A DNA stretch of 64,000 bases from Candidatus Kinetoplastibacterium crithidii (GCA_027557655.1 CP064915.1:372001-436000); one strand, 5' to 3'. Shown: positions 28,122 to 38,749, numbered from the stretch's first letter. Program-made: numbers and translations. Notes: generated from the letters alone by a model not told the origin.

Positions 28122-28296
28122 TATGGCTACCTCACAGAACTGTTATATAATTTCAAAGGTCAAATAAATTTTTTATCTAACCGCTAATACAAAAATAATT
28201 AAATATTCTTTCTTATATAAATAAAAGTTTTTGATTAAATAAATATTTATGGGATCGATAATAAGCAATATAATTATTTTTTGCAAATCTTTGATG

Positions 28297-29760
28297 TTAA
28301 GAATTACTTGTGCCACCTACTGTTAACTTGTCTATAAGTACAGTTGGCATCCCAACTCCAACAGGAACACTTTGGCCATCTTTACCACAAGTACCAACCC
28401 CAGAATCAAGCTTTAAATCATTTCCAATCATCGATATCTTATTCATTACTTCTGGACCACTACCTATTAATGTTGCTCCTTTTATAGGCTTAGTAATTTT
28501 TCCATCTTCTATCATATAAGCTTCGGATGCAGAAAAAACAAATTTACCACTAGTTATATCTACTTGACCACCAGAAAAATTAGCAGCATAAACCCCATAA
28601 TTTACAGATGAAATAATTTCTTCAGGATGAAATGGGCCAGATAACATATAAGTATTTGTCATTCTTGGTAATGGTACATGAGCAAAAGATTCTCTTCTGC
28701 CATTACCTGTTGGTTGCATTTTCATCAATTTTGCATTCATTATATCTTGCATATAATTACACAAAATTCCATCATCAATTAAAATATTGCTTTTTGTAGA
28801 GTTCCCTTCATCATCAATATTTAAAGAACCTCTTCTGCCTTCGATAGTGCCATTATCTATTATAGTGACTCCTTTACTAGCAACTTTCTCACCAATTTTT
28901 CCAGAAAAAACACTTGATCCCTTGCGATTGAAATCTCCTTCTAGTCCATGACCTACTGCTTCATGTAATAAAATACCTGGCCATCCATTTCCTAATACTA
29001 CTTTCATTTCTCCAGCAGGAGCTTCTTTAGCTTCTAAATTTGTCAAGGATTCTTTTGTTGCTTGATCTACATAAGAACTTAATATTTCATCAGAGAAAAA
29101 AGAAAAATCAGATCTGGCACCACCTCCAGCATGTCCTATTTCTCTACGACCATTCTCTTCGGCAATTACATTTAACGATAATCTAACTAATGGTCTTACA
29201 TCAGCAACAAATTTTCCATCGCTCGCTGATACAAGTATAACTTCATACATAGCTGATAAATTAGCCATAACCTGTGTTATTTTATGGTTACTCTTTTTAG
29301 CCATCTTTTCAATTTTTTCTAGAAGATATACTTTATTATCCGCTGTTAATGTATCTAAGGGATTTATGGATTGATATAAAGCATGTTGATATTTATATGG
29401 TGAATTTATCTTTTCATGATGCATTGATCCAGATTTAGCAATATTACTAACTATTTTTGATGATTTTATAAGAGAGTCTAGTGAGATTGAATCTGAATAT
29501 GCAAAAGCAGTTTTTTCTCCACTAATAGCTCTAACGCCAACTCCTTGATTAATCGCAAAATTGCCATTTTTTACAATTCCTTCCTCCAAACTCCAACTTT
29601 CTTTGATAACATATTGAAAATATAAATCAGCATAATCAACTTTATGAGAAAGTATAGTCTCCATAGCCTTACTTAAACTTGACTCATTAAGGTCAAATGG
29701 ATCTAAAAGAGTTTTTTGTGCAATATGTAAATTATTGTTTCGAAGATTATTTATTTTCAT
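28297..29760 (-). CDS. tldD: Metalloprotease TldD
   Basis: 487 residues, standard TldD length. The zinc motif is HEAVGHGLEGD (His266, Glu267, His271). Downstream glycine-rich segments RRGSLNIDDEG and SGGQVDITSGKFVFSASEAYMIEDG are conserved. TldD with TldE (PmbA) forms a protease that trims unfolded peptides and modified microcin precursors. No tldE lies in this window. A 175-base gap separates it from the upstream end of aroG. Its own upstream region is a 339-base stretch shared with pepN. Confidence 0.95.
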   Translation of the reverse strand: MKINNLRNNNLHIAQKTLLDPFDLNESSLSKAMETILSHKVDYADLYFQYVIKESWSLEEGIVKNGNFAINQGVGVRAISGEKTAFAYSDSISLDSLIKSSKIVSNIAKSGSMHHEKINSPYKYQHALYQSINPLDTLTADNKVYLLEKIEKMAKKSNHKITQVMANLSAMYEVILVSASDGKFVADVRPLVRLSLNVIAEENGRREIGHAGGGARSDFSFFSDEILSSYVDQATKESLTNLEAKEAPAGEMKVVLGNGWPGILLHEAVGHGLEGDFNRKGSSVFSGKIGEKVASKGVTIIDNGTIEGRRGSLNIDDEGNSTKSNILIDDGILCNYMQDIMNAKLMKMQPTGNGRRESFAHVPLPRMTNTYMLSGPFHPEEIISSVNYGVYAANFSGGQVDITSGKFVFSASEAYMIEDGKITKPIKGATLIGSGPEVMNKISMIGNDLKLDSGVGTCGKDGQSVPVGVGMPTVLIDKLTVGGTSNS

Positions 29761-30099
29761 ATATGATTCTTATCTATGTATTGTATTTGTCACAATTGAT
29801 AGTTTTATTTTACTATAAAAGACTAGTAAACTATTTTTAGTTTGGCTAGCAAAATTCTAGAATCAAAACTCCGTTCTAAGTTATAAAATTGTGATTATTA
29901 AATACTCTTACCTTTAAATAAAGCTAAATAGTTTAAAATTTAATTATTTAATAACTCAATAGATTTACAAAAAGACTAAATTTTCTAACTTAATAGGCTA
30001 ATCATGTTATTAATTACTTATCAGTAATAACCTAGAATTGTTATTGATAATAATATTTCATTGAAGATTTCACTTTAATTAACGATAAACAAAATAAAT
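29761..30099. other. Divergent tldD/pepN intergenic region, no gene
   Basis: No ORF or RNA gene is supported in this 339-base stretch. It is very AT-rich and must hold the promoters of tldD (minus) and pepN (plus). A bulged inverted repeat lies near 30020-30050 (TTATCAGTAATAAC paired with GTTATTGATAA). I see no recognisable riboswitch or operator. Confidence 0.5.
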
Positions 30100-32862
30100 A
30101 TGCTACCAATAAAAAAAATTAAAAAACCAATAACTATAAATCGTTTTGATTACAAAGAATTTCCTTTTTTTTTTAAAAAAGTTGATTTGCAAATAAATCT
30201 TGATGAAAATTGTACTATAGTTACAAACACAATGGAAATACAAAGAAAAATAAAATTTCAGGATGATTTTTTATATTTAAATGCAGATTTTAATGAGTTA
30301 GTATTAATAGATGTTATTTTGAATAATAAAAAACTAAATAATAATAACTATATAATACAAAAGGATTTTTTGCTTATTAAAAAATTTCCTGATACTGGAA
30401 TTTTAACCATAGTAACAAAATGTTTTCCATCAAAAAATTTAACTATGATGGGATTGTATTTATCTAATAAAAATTTTATCACTCAGTGTGAACCAGAAGG
30501 ATTTAGAAAAATAACTTGTTTCCCAGACAGGCCTGATGTAATGTCAAAATATTTAGTTACATTAATTGCAGATGCAAAATATTCTACATTACTTTCTAAT
30601 GGCAATTTAATAAGCACTAAGATATTAGCTAATGGAAAAAAGGAAAACATTTGGGAAGATCCTTTTCCAAAGCCTAGTTATTTATTTGCATTAGTTGTTG
30701 GTGAATTTTCATGTTTAGAAAAGAAAATAAAAACGATAGATGGTAAAATAGCGACTTTACAAATTTATAGCGATCCAAAATTCCAAAATCAAACAGAATG
30801 GGCAATGTATTCGCTAATTAAAGCTATCAGATGGGATGAATATAGATATAATTTAAAACTAGATTTAGATCAATATATGATAGTAGCTGTCAATGATTTT
30901 AATATGGGAGCCATGGAAAATAAAGGTTTAAATATTTTTAATTCATCATACATATTAGCAGATGAAAATACAGCTACAGATTCTGATTATGAAAATATAA
31001 TTACTGTAATAGGTCACGAATATTTCCATAATTGGACAGGAAATAGAGTTACATGCAGAGATTGGTTCCAATTAAGTTTAAAAGAAGGTCTTACGGTTTT
31101 TCGTGAACAAGAATTTTTTAGCGATGTAATATCTGACTTGGTTACAGACGCAGAAACAAAACTAACGGTAAAAGCTGTAAAACGCATTGATGATACTATT
31201 AATTTAAGATCAAATCAATTCCCAGAAGATTCTAGCCCTATGGCACATCCTATACGTCCTGATAATTATCAAGAAATAAGTAATTTTTATACTTCTACTA
31301 TCTATGAGAAAGGAGCAGAAATAATCAGAATGCTAAATAATGTTTTAGGTGATGAAAATTTTTTAAAAGGTATAAATAAATATTTTAGTCTTTATGATGG
31401 TAAAGCTATAACTTGTGACGATTTTTTAGATGTTATGCAACCTATATATTATGAAATGAGCTTTAATTCAATCAATGATAGAGATTGCGATTTTAACATA
31501 TTCAAGAATTGGTATAAACAAGCAGGAACTCCTATTGTTAGTGTATCTATAAAATATGATCAAAATAAAAACATATGCATAGTTACACTTACACAAGAAT
31601 GTGATTTTGTCGGTATAGAAAATAATAACCAGTTTTTTTTGAAAGAAAAAAAACCTTTTTATATACCTTTTGCTATTGGTTTTTTAGACTATAATGGAAA
31701 TAGTATAGATCTAGTAGTAGAAACTGATAATAAAGATTATTATCATGCTAAAGATACTATTATTCTTGAACTATATAAAAAGACTCAAATATGGACTTTT
31801 AAATATATAGAGAATCAGCCTATTCCTTCATTATTAAGAAACTTCTCAGCACCAGTTAAAGTAAATTATAGTTATAGTAACAATGAACTATATATACTAG
31901 CTAACCATGACAAAGATTATTTTGCTCGATGGGAAGCGCTACAAGAATTAAGTATTCGCCAAATATTAGAAAATGTTAGCAACAAAAGTTCTGTTTTAGA
32001 AATAAATGAAGAATATTTTGAAACTTTAAAAAAAATAATATTAAATAAAAATTTAGATAATTCCTATTGTGCAAAACTCTTAACTATTCCTAATGAAAGC
32101 ACATTATTTAACCATGTAAAAATTATAGATCCTATTTTAATAACAAATACTCGTTGGGCTTTAATTAAAAAAATAGGATCTGAATTGTCAGACTGTTTTT
32201 TATCTAAATTCGAACAGCTTAAAAATGCAGAATTAGTTACTTCAGAAATATATAATCCTAGCTTAGCAAATAATCGTTTATTAAGAAATTTAATTTTAAA
32301 ATATCTTATAGCAGGAGGAAATAATTATATTGAAGATAAAATTGAAAACTACTTCTATAGTTCTAAAAATATGACAGATTCTATTGCTATGCTCTGGAAA
32401 TTATTAAATTTTGGAGATAAAAATAAAGCAAATAAAGCAAAATTATATTTTTATAACAAATGGAAAAACAATAATTTAGTAATAGATAAGTGGTTTGCAA
32501 TACAATCCTCCTCTAGATATACTGGACTTAAAGAAATTAAATGCTTGATGGAGCACCCTGATTTTGTTCCCCAAAACCCAAACAGAGTAAGATCATTAGT
32601 TTTTCAATTTTGTTTCAAAAATTATTTGCATATGCATAAACATGATGGCTCAGGATATCGATATTGGGCTGAACAAGTCATTAGCCTGGATAGGATAAAT
32701 CCAGAAGTTGCCGCTAGGCTAGCTAGAGCTTTAGATAATTGGCATTGTTTTGTTCCTGAGTTAAAATCTCAAATGCATGATGCAATTGAGATTGTTTATA
32801 AAAATAATAATTTATCAAGAAATACTTTTGAAATTGTTTCAAAAGCCTTGAATATTTTTTAA
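30100..32862 (+). CDS. pepN: Aminopeptidase N (M1 family)
   Basis: 920 residues, a little longer than E. coli PepN (870). The exopeptidase motif GAMEN lies near residue 270, and the zinc site HEYFHNWTGNR begins at His306 (Glu307, His310), with the distal Glu in the LKEGLTVFREQEF segment. The large C-terminal helical domain follows (ARWEALQEL, then VPQNPNRVRSL). It removes N-terminal residues from peptides in the cytoplasm. It is followed by fbp after 10 bases, so the two are probably co-transcribed. Confidence 0.95.
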   Translation: MLPIKKIKKPITINRFDYKEFPFFFKKVDLQINLDENCTIVTNTMEIQRKIKFQDDFLYLNADFNELVLIDVILNNKKLNNNNYIIQKDFLLIKKFPDTGILTIVTKCFPSKNLTMMGLYLSNKNFITQCEPEGFRKITCFPDRPDVMSKYLVTLIADAKYSTLLSNGNLISTKILANGKKENIWEDPFPKPSYLFALVVGEFSCLEKKIKTIDGKIATLQIYSDPKFQNQTEWAMYSLIKAIRWDEYRYNLKLDLDQYMIVAVNDFNMGAMENKGLNIFNSSYILADENTATDSDYENIITVIGHEYFHNWTGNRVTCRDWFQLSLKEGLTVFREQEFFSDVISDLVTDAETKLTVKAVKRIDDTINLRSNQFPEDSSPMAHPIRPDNYQEISNFYTSTIYEKGAEIIRMLNNVLGDENFLKGINKYFSLYDGKAITCDDFLDVMQPIYYEMSFNSINDRDCDFNIFKNWYKQAGTPIVSVSIKYDQNKNICIVTLTQECDFVGIENNNQFFLKEKKPFYIPFAIGFLDYNGNSIDLVVETDNKDYYHAKDTIILELYKKTQIWTFKYIENQPIPSLLRNFSAPVKVNYSYSNNELYILANHDKDYFARWEALQELSIRQILENVSNKSSVLEINEEYFETLKKIILNKNLDNSYCAKLLTIPNESTLFNHVKIIDPILITNTRWALIKKIGSELSDCFLSKFEQLKNAELVTSEIYNPSLANNRLLRNLILKYLIAGGNNYIEDKIENYFYSSKNMTDSIAMLWKLLNFGDKNKANKAKLYFYNKWKNNNLVIDKWFAIQSSSRYTGLKEIKCLMEHPDFVPQNPNRVRSLVFQFCFKNYLHMHKHDGSGYRYWAEQVISLDRINPEVAARLARALDNWHCFVPELKSQMHDAIEIVYKNNNLSRNTFEIVSKALNIF

Positions 32863-32872
32863 GGAGAATTAT

Positions 32873-33859
32873 TTGAATAATATAACTCTATCAACTTTTT
32901 TAAAAAAACAGCTTGATTGTTATAAGATAGATAGAAATTTATTGATTTTATTAAATACAATTACTAATTCTTGCAAAAAGATTAATTCTATTATTAGAAA
33001 TGGGAATGAATCTGATATTTTTTCTGAATCCAATACTATTAATATTCAAGGAGAACAACAAAAAAAATTAGATATTATTGCTAATGAATTAATTATAAAA
33101 GATGCGGAATGTATATCTTGTTTAGCAGGTATAGCTTCTGAAGAAATAGAAACAATACATGAAATACCAAATTCATATACCAAAGGTAACTATCTGCTAT
33201 TATTTGATCCTTTAGATGGATCATCAAATATAGATGTAAACATATCTATTGGCACAATATTTTCTATATTAAAAACTGATTACAATGATAATCCTATTAC
33301 AGAAAAAAATTTTCTACAAAAAGGAAAAAAACAAATTGCAGCAGGTTATATAATATATGGGCCACAAACTAATTTAGTTTTATCTCTTGGAGAAGGAGTT
33401 TTATTTTTTATTTTAAATCATGATAATGAGTGGATTCTGAAAGAAGAAAAAATGACTATACCTCCAAATAGTTCAGAATTTTCAATTAATGCCTCTAATA
33501 TGAAACTCTGGGATTCTAAAATAAAACAATATATAGAAGACTGCCTTACTGGAACTGATGGACCATTAAATAAGAAATATAATATGCGTTGGGTTGGATC
33601 AATGGTTGCTGACATTCATAGAATCCTAAAAAGAGGTGGAGTCTTCCTATATCCTAAAGACTTAAATTCAATTAACGGCAAGCTTAGACTTATGTATGAA
33701 GTTAACCCAATGAGTTTTTTAATTGAACAAGCCGGAGGATTATCAACCAATGGTATAGAATCTATTTTAGAAATAGAACCAAAGAAATTACATGAAAGAA
33801 TTGGGGTAATTTTAGGTTCAAGAATAGAAGTGGAAATTATAAAAAAATATTATCTATAA
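32873..33859 (+). CDS. fbp: Fructose-1,6-bisphosphatase class I
   Basis: 328 residues. The metal site DPLDGSSNIDVN is present, along with the GTIFSIL segment, GPLNKKYNMRWVGSMVADIHRIL, and the C-terminal YEVNPMSFLIEQAGG active-site loop. It hydrolyses fructose-1,6-bisphosphate for gluconeogenesis. It starts at a TTG, fixed by a full AAGGAG site (32861-32866) six bases away. It ends in an inverted repeat shared with the convergent hom gene. Retention fits the pyruvate-uptake and gluconeogenic theme. Confidence 0.96.
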   Translation: MNNITLSTFLKKQLDCYKIDRNLLILLNTITNSCKKINSIIRNGNESDIFSESNTINIQGEQQKKLDIIANELIIKDAECISCLAGIASEEIETIHEIPNSYTKGNYLLLFDPLDGSSNIDVNISIGTIFSILKTDYNDNPITEKNFLQKGKKQIAAGYIIYGPQTNLVLSLGEGVLFFILNHDNEWILKEEKMTIPPNSSEFSINASNMKLWDSKIKQYIEDCLTGTDGPLNKKYNMRWVGSMVADIHRILKRGGVFLYPKDLNSINGKLRLMYEVNPMSFLIEQAGGLSTNGIESILEIEPKKLHERIGVILGSRIEVEIIKKYYL

Positions 33860-33860
33860 T

Positions 33861-33915
33861 AAAAACAAGTAGCGTGATATTTCACTATATAATATATTAA
33901 ATATTACACTACTTG
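33861..33915 (-). terminator. Terminator between fbp and hom
   Basis: Inverted repeat, arms 33866-33882 and 33899-33915 (17 bases, two non-Watson-Crick positions), with a 16-base loop. On the minus strand it is followed by five T residues (33861-33865), suiting the end of hom. On the plus strand the tail after fbp is weaker. Confidence 0.7.
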
Positions 33916-33929
33916 CTTGTTATATATAA

Positions 33930-35240
33930 TTAATTAATGCTTTCTATTCTTAATCTAGTCACTTTTGATTGTACTACAGGTAGGGATTCGATTTGTTTAA
34001 TAGCTTGATTAATATTTCTCTCTATAGATTCATGAGTTATAAATATTATATCTGCTTCATTTTTACTATTAGAGCATATTTCTTGTATCATAGAACCAAT
34101 AGATATGTTAGAAACAGCTAAGATTTTCGATATTTCAGATAGAACCCCAGGCTGATCTATAACCCTTAGCCTTAGATAATATGATGTAGAAATTAACTCT
34201 ATTGGTAAAATACGTGCGTCTGATAGAGCATCTGGCTGAAATGCTAAATGAGGAACTCTATTACCTGGGTCTGCTGTTTGAAGACGAGTTACATCTACTA
34301 AATCAGCAATAACTGCTGAAGCTGTAGGCTCACCACCTGCTCCTTGACCGTAATATAGTGTTGGTCCAACCGCATCACCTTTTACAAATACTGCATTCAT
34401 AGCACCTTCTACATTAGCTAATAAACAAGATGATGATATTAAAGCTGGATGTACTCTTAATTCAATACCATCTGCTCTATATTTAGTTATCGCTAATAAC
34501 TTTATGCGATAACCTAATTTTTCCGCATAAGTTATATCATCTGAAGAAAGTTGAGAAATACCTTCAATATAAGCACTCTGGAATTGAACAGGAATGCCAA
34601 AAGATAATGAAGCTAATAATGTTAGTTTATGAGCAGCATCTACTCCTTCGATATCAAAAGTTGGGTCAGCCTCTGCATATCCCAGTTTCTGAGCTTTAGA
34701 TAATACTTCTTTAAATGGCAATCCTGTATTCCTCATTTCAGATAATATAAAATTAGTAGTGCCATTAATGATACCAGCTATAAATTTTATACGATTAGCA
34801 GTTAAACCTTCTCTGATTGCTTTTATAATTGGTATTCCACCAGCAACAGCTGCTTCAAAAGCAACTATTACTCCTTTCGATGAAGCTTTTGCAAATATCT
34901 CATTACCATGTTTTGCTAACATGGCTTTATTGGCAGTAACTACATGTTTACCATTATCAATAGCTTCTTTTACTAAATCTAAAGCTATAGTATCACCACC
35001 TATCAATTCAACAACTATATCAATATTAGGATCTCTTACTATATCGTAAGCATTTTCAATAACTTCAGTTTTACCATTGACTAAAGAACGAGCATGATCT
35101 ACATTCAAAGTAGCAATTTTAGAAATTTCTATATTTCTACCAGCACGTCTTGCTATTTCTTTTGCATTTCGGTCTAAAACAGTCCAAGTGCCACTACCTA
35201 CAACACCCATACCAAGCAGGCCAACTTTTATAGAATCCAT
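33930..35240 (-). CDS. hom: Homoserine dehydrogenase
   Basis: 436 residues from the preferred start. The NAD motif GLLGMGVVGSGT begins near residue 6. Catalytic-domain segments are NGTTNFIL and GYAEADPTFDIEGVDAAHKL, followed by a C-terminal ACT domain (RLRVIDQPGVLSEI). It reduces aspartate semialdehyde to homoserine for threonine and methionine. An ATG 12 bases upstream (35252) is in frame. The ATG at 35240 has a GGTGG site and fits the family start better. thrC, a usual neighbour, is not adjacent. Confidence 0.95.
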   Translation of the reverse strand: MDSIKVGLLGMGVVGSGTWTVLDRNAKEIARRAGRNIEISKIATLNVDHARSLVNGKTEVIENAYDIVRDPNIDIVVELIGGDTIALDLVKEAIDNGKHVVTANKAMLAKHGNEIFAKASSKGVIVAFEAAVAGGIPIIKAIREGLTANRIKFIAGIINGTTNFILSEMRNTGLPFKEVLSKAQKLGYAEADPTFDIEGVDAAHKLTLLASLSFGIPVQFQSAYIEGISQLSSDDITYAEKLGYRIKLLAITKYRADGIELRVHPALISSSCLLANVEGAMNAVFVKGDAVGPTLYYGQGAGGEPTASAVIADLVDVTRLQTADPGNRVPHLAFQPDALSDARILPIELISTSYYLRLRVIDQPGVLSEISKILAVSNISIGSMIQEICSNSKNEADIIFITHESIERNINQAIKQIESLPVVQSKVTRLRIESIN

Positions 35241-35448
35241 TAACACCACCATTTTGTTAAAATATATATAACTACATCAATTTAAATTAAATAATAACAT
35301 GAGCTTATTCATATTGTAATATACTTATCAAAGACATAATTATTATTTAGCATACATAAAAATACATACTTGTTTAACTTTATAATTAAATTACAGTTTT
35401 TATAAAAAATAATTAAAAAAATACTGCTTAATAAAAAAGGATTTGAAG

Positions 35449-35886
35449 TTGAAGTTGCATTTAGAAAATATGGAATCCGTAAATATAATTGATTCTTATG
35501 GTAATGGTTTTATAACTGTTAATAAAGAAAAATATATTGGCTCAATTTTCTTTGGAAAAATAGGAAATATACAAAATTGGGAGGTAGGTAAATATAGTGA
35601 TATAACATCAGAAAAAATTATGTTGTTATTATATAATTTTTACAACGATGTTGCTAAACAAGGAAAATTAGAAATAGAACGTAAGAGATATTTGCCTGAA
35701 TTTCTATTAATAGGAACTGGAAATTCCTATGAGGTTATAGATAATGATGCATTATTGCCACTATATAAAAAAGGTATTGGTGTGGAAATCATGAATACTA
35801 GATCAGCAATATATACTTATAATATGTCAATATTAAATAATAGAGAGGTCATTTTTGCTGCTATTCCTATGAGTGATGATATTTAA
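35449..35886 (+). CDS. Mth938-like domain protein (DUF498)
   Basis: About 145 residues. Recognisable elements are the GFITVNKEKYIGSIFFG segment, FLLIGTGNS, and VEIMNTRSAIYTYNMSILNNREV near the end, which fit the Mth938/NDUFAF3 fold. In bacteria the family often sits near secretion or peroxiredoxin genes, but its function is unknown. The start is one of three in-frame TTGs. The one at 35449 has AAAGG 8 bases upstream, while 35443 is only 2 bases from it. It precedes bcp by 2 bases. Confidence 0.85.
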   Translation: MKLHLENMESVNIIDSYGNGFITVNKEKYIGSIFFGKIGNIQNWEVGKYSDITSEKIMLLLYNFYNDVAKQGKLEIERKRYLPEFLLIGTGNSYEVIDNDALLPLYKKGIGVEIMNTRSAIYTYNMSILNNREVIFAAIPMSDDI

Positions 35887-35888
35887 TC

Positions 35889-36362
35889 ATGAATAATTTT
35901 ATTATTAAACCAGCTCCAAAATTTCAAGAATATAGCACAATAGGTTTAATTAGACTAGATGATTATATTCATAAAAAAAATTTAATACTTTTTTTTTATC
36001 CTAAAGACAACACACCTGGATGTACTAAGGAGAATCTAGAATTTAAAGATTTATATGAAGAATTTTCGCTAAGAAATACAGAGGTTTTAGGAGTATCCAG
36101 AGATAGTATTAAATCACATGAGAATTTTAAATCAAAATTCTCATTACCATTCCCTCTTATATCTGATCAAAACCAAAATATATGTTCTTTGTATAATGTT
36201 TTAAAAAAGAAAAATATATGTGGTAAAACTGTACATAGTTTAGAAAGAAGCACTTTTCTAATCAATATTGAAGGTAATATTATAATGGAGTGGCGTAAAA
36301 TAAAAGTTGATAATCATGCTATACAAGTATTAGATTTTCTAGATAAAACATTTAATAATTAA
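35889..36362 (+). CDS. bcp: Peroxiredoxin BCP (thioredoxin-dependent thiol peroxidase)
   Basis: 157 residues. The peroxidatic cysteine is Cys45 in DNTPGCT. Position 50, the resolving cysteine of E. coli BCP, is Leu. The remaining cysteines are at 99 and 111, so a different resolving residue or a 1-Cys mechanism is likely. It reduces peroxides using thioredoxin or a similar donor. It starts 2 bases after the Mth938 gene and is followed by pdxA 19 bases later. Confidence 0.94.
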   Translation: MNNFIIKPAPKFQEYSTIGLIRLDDYIHKKNLILFFYPKDNTPGCTKENLEFKDLYEEFSLRNTEVLGVSRDSIKSHENFKSKFSLPFPLISDQNQNICSLYNVLKKKNICGKTVHSLERSTFLINIEGNIIMEWRKIKVDNHAIQVLDFLDKTFNN

Positions 36363-36381
36363 TAGTCTTTATATCATTAAT

Positions 36382-37386
36382 ATGAAACTACCAGTTATAG
36401 GAATAACTATGGGCGATCCATTTGGAATCGGTCCTGAAATTATTGTAAAAGCATTTCTAGCCAAATTTTTGGTGCCAACAATTGTTTATGGCGACCCTTA
36501 CATTATTAATAAGGCAGCTAAACTAATAGGAAAAAAAATAAACATTAGATTATTAAATTCTAAAGAAGCATTTTCTAATAATTTCATTGATGATAATTCT
36601 TATCTAAATATTATTAATTCTTATGAAATAAAACCAAATGATTTTAAACCATCAATAGTTAGTGAAATAGCAGGAATTTCTTCATATAATTTTATTAAAA
36701 ATGCAGTTAATGATGCTCTATCTGGGAAAATACAGGCAATAGTAACATGCCCTATAAATAAAGAATCTTTTGCTAAAGCCAATATAAATTTTCCAGGACA
36801 TACAGAATTATTAGCTAAATTAACTAATAGCAAGAAATTCAATATGATGATGATTAACGATTCCTTAAGAATCATATTGGTTACAATCCATATACCTTTA
36901 TCTCATGTAAGTAATAACATAAGCATTCTATCAGAATTAAATTCTATAAAAATGGCATATCACGCATGTCAAATGCTTGGCATCAAAAAACCTCGTATAG
37001 CTGTATCTGGTCTTAACCCTCATGCTGGAGAAAATGGTAAATTCGGCACTGAAGAAATTAAATTTATTATTCCAGCTATAAATAAAGCAAGAAGTGAAGG
37101 CATAAATGTATCTGGTCCATTGCCAGGAGATACAGTCTTTATGCAAGCAAGAGCTGGAAAGTTTGATATAGTAGTTGCGCAATACCACGATCAAGGATTA
37201 ATTCCAATAAAATATTTAGGCATAGATAGTGGTGTTAATATAACACTAGGATTGCCAATAATTAGAACTAGCGTTGATCATGGAACCGCATTTGATATTG
37301 CTTGGAAAAATGGCACAGCAAACCCGGATTCTTTATTAACTGCTATTAATACAGCAATAGATATATTTAAGCATAATATTAAATAG
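36382..37386 (+). CDS. pdxA: 4-hydroxythreonine-4-phosphate dehydrogenase PdxA
   Basis: 334 residues. The opening GITMGDPFGIGPEI is diagnostic. Metal-binding histidines are in FPGHTE, YHDQGLIP and VDHGTAFD, with the GLNPHAGENGKFG block in between. It oxidises 4-phosphohydroxythreonine on the DXP-dependent route to pyridoxal phosphate. DXP comes from Dxs (41342-43159), so the two are metabolically linked. Its 3' end overlaps the convergent dnaB stop by 8 bases. Confidence 0.97.
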   Translation: MKLPVIGITMGDPFGIGPEIIVKAFLAKFLVPTIVYGDPYIINKAAKLIGKKINIRLLNSKEAFSNNFIDDNSYLNIINSYEIKPNDFKPSIVSEIAGISSYNFIKNAVNDALSGKIQAIVTCPINKESFAKANINFPGHTELLAKLTNSKKFNMMMINDSLRIILVTIHIPLSHVSNNISILSELNSIKMAYHACQMLGIKKPRIAVSGLNPHAGENGKFGTEEIKFIIPAINKARSEGINVSGPLPGDTVFMQARAGKFDIVVAQYHDQGLIPIKYLGIDSGVNITLGLPIIRTSVDHGTAFDIAWKNGTANPDSLLTAINTAIDIFKHNIK

Positions 37387-38749
37387 CTGATGCATTAGCA
37401 AAATTTAAAAATCTCGTTGTAGGTCCTTGGAATGTTAACTTAATAGTACCAATAGGACCATTTCTTTGTTTTCCTATAATAATTTCTGCTATTCCTTTTT
37501 CTTGTGAATCAGGATTATATATTTCATCTCTATATATAAACAAAATCAAATCAGCATCTTGTTCTATTGCACCTGATTCTCTTAGGTCACTCATAACTGG
37601 TCTTTTATTTTGTCTTTGTTCTAAACTACGATTTAACTGTGATAAAGCTATCAAAGGACAATTTAATTCTTTTGCTAGACCTTTCAATGAGCGACTAATT
37701 TCAGAAATTTCTGTAGCCCTATTCTCTTCTCCATTACCAGACATTAACTGCATATAATCTATTATAACTAAGCCTAGCTGTCCACATTGGCGTGATAATC
37801 TTCTAGTTTTTGCTCTTACTTCCATCACATTTAATGCAGGTGATTCATCTATATAAAGTTGAGCATCTTGCATATTTTGTATAGCATTAGTTATCTTTGG
37901 CCAATCTTCTTCAGTTAATCTGCCTGTTCTAATTTTATGTTGGTCTATTACTCCAATAGATCCGAGCATTCTCATAGCTAATTGAGTAGCACTCATCTCC
38001 ATAGAAAAAATAGCTACTGGTAAACCATGTTCTATTGAAACATATTCTCCTATATTCATAGAAAAAGCAGTTTTGCCCATAGAAGGACGACCAGCCACAA
38101 CAATTAGATCTCCTGGTTGTAAACCAGATGTCATTTTATCTAAATCTATAAAACCAGTAGGAACTCCTGTAATATCAGAATCGCTATCTCGACTATACAA
38201 TTCGTCTATTCTTTCTACTACTTGAGATAATAAAGGTTGTATTTCTTGAAAACCAATAAAATTAGATATTCTGTCTTGTGCTATTCTAAAAACCTTCGCT
38301 TCTGCTTCATCTAATATTTGTTTCGCATCCTTTCCTTTTGTATTTAAAGCATTCTCTGATATTTCTTCTGATATAGTAATTAGTTTTCTTAAAATAGCGT
38401 GTTCATGAACTATTTCTGCATATCTACGTATATTTGCGGCAGAAGGTGTATTGTGAGCTAATGCATTAAGATATTCTATACCACCAACATCTTCTGATTT
38501 TCCTGAATTTAACAACGAATCATTAATTGTAATAATATCAACTGGGCGATCAGCACCGATTAATTTTTCTATATGCTTCCATATGATTTTATGCTCATTT
38601 TTATAAAAATCTTCTTCTTTTATAACATCAGATACTTTATCCCAAGCACTATTATCTATAAATAATCCACCCAACACAGATTGTTCTGCTTCTATTGAAT
38701 GAGGTGGAGTACGTAGATAATCTAAATCTTTTGATTTATTAATCATCAT
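37379..38749 (-). CDS. dnaB: Replicative DNA helicase DnaB
   Basis: 456 residues. The N-terminal helical domain begins PPHSIEAEQSVLGGLFID. The RecA-like domain has Walker A GRPSMGKT and VIIDYMQLM for Walker B, then SRSLKGLAKEL and SDLRESGAIEQDADLILFIYRDE. It is the hexameric fork helicase. It lies downstream of the rpsF-priB-rpsR-rplI operon with a hairpin between, as in many betaproteobacteria. Confidence 0.98.
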   Translation of the reverse strand: MMINKSKDLDYLRTPPHSIEAEQSVLGGLFIDNSAWDKVSDVIKEEDFYKNEHKIIWKHIEKLIGADRPVDIITINDSLLNSGKSEDVGGIEYLNALAHNTPSAANIRRYAEIVHEHAILRKLITISEEISENALNTKGKDAKQILDEAEAKVFRIAQDRISNFIGFQEIQPLLSQVVERIDELYSRDSDSDITGVPTGFIDLDKMTSGLQPGDLIVVAGRPSMGKTAFSMNIGEYVSIEHGLPVAIFSMEMSATQLAMRMLGSIGVIDQHKIRTGRLTEEDWPKITNAIQNMQDAQLYIDESPALNVMEVRAKTRRLSRQCGQLGLVIIDYMQLMSGNGEENRATEISEISRSLKGLAKELNCPLIALSQLNRSLEQRQNKRPVMSDLRESGAIEQDADLILFIYRDEIYNPDSQEKGIAEIIIGKQRNGPIGTIKLTFQGPTTRFLNFANASAI

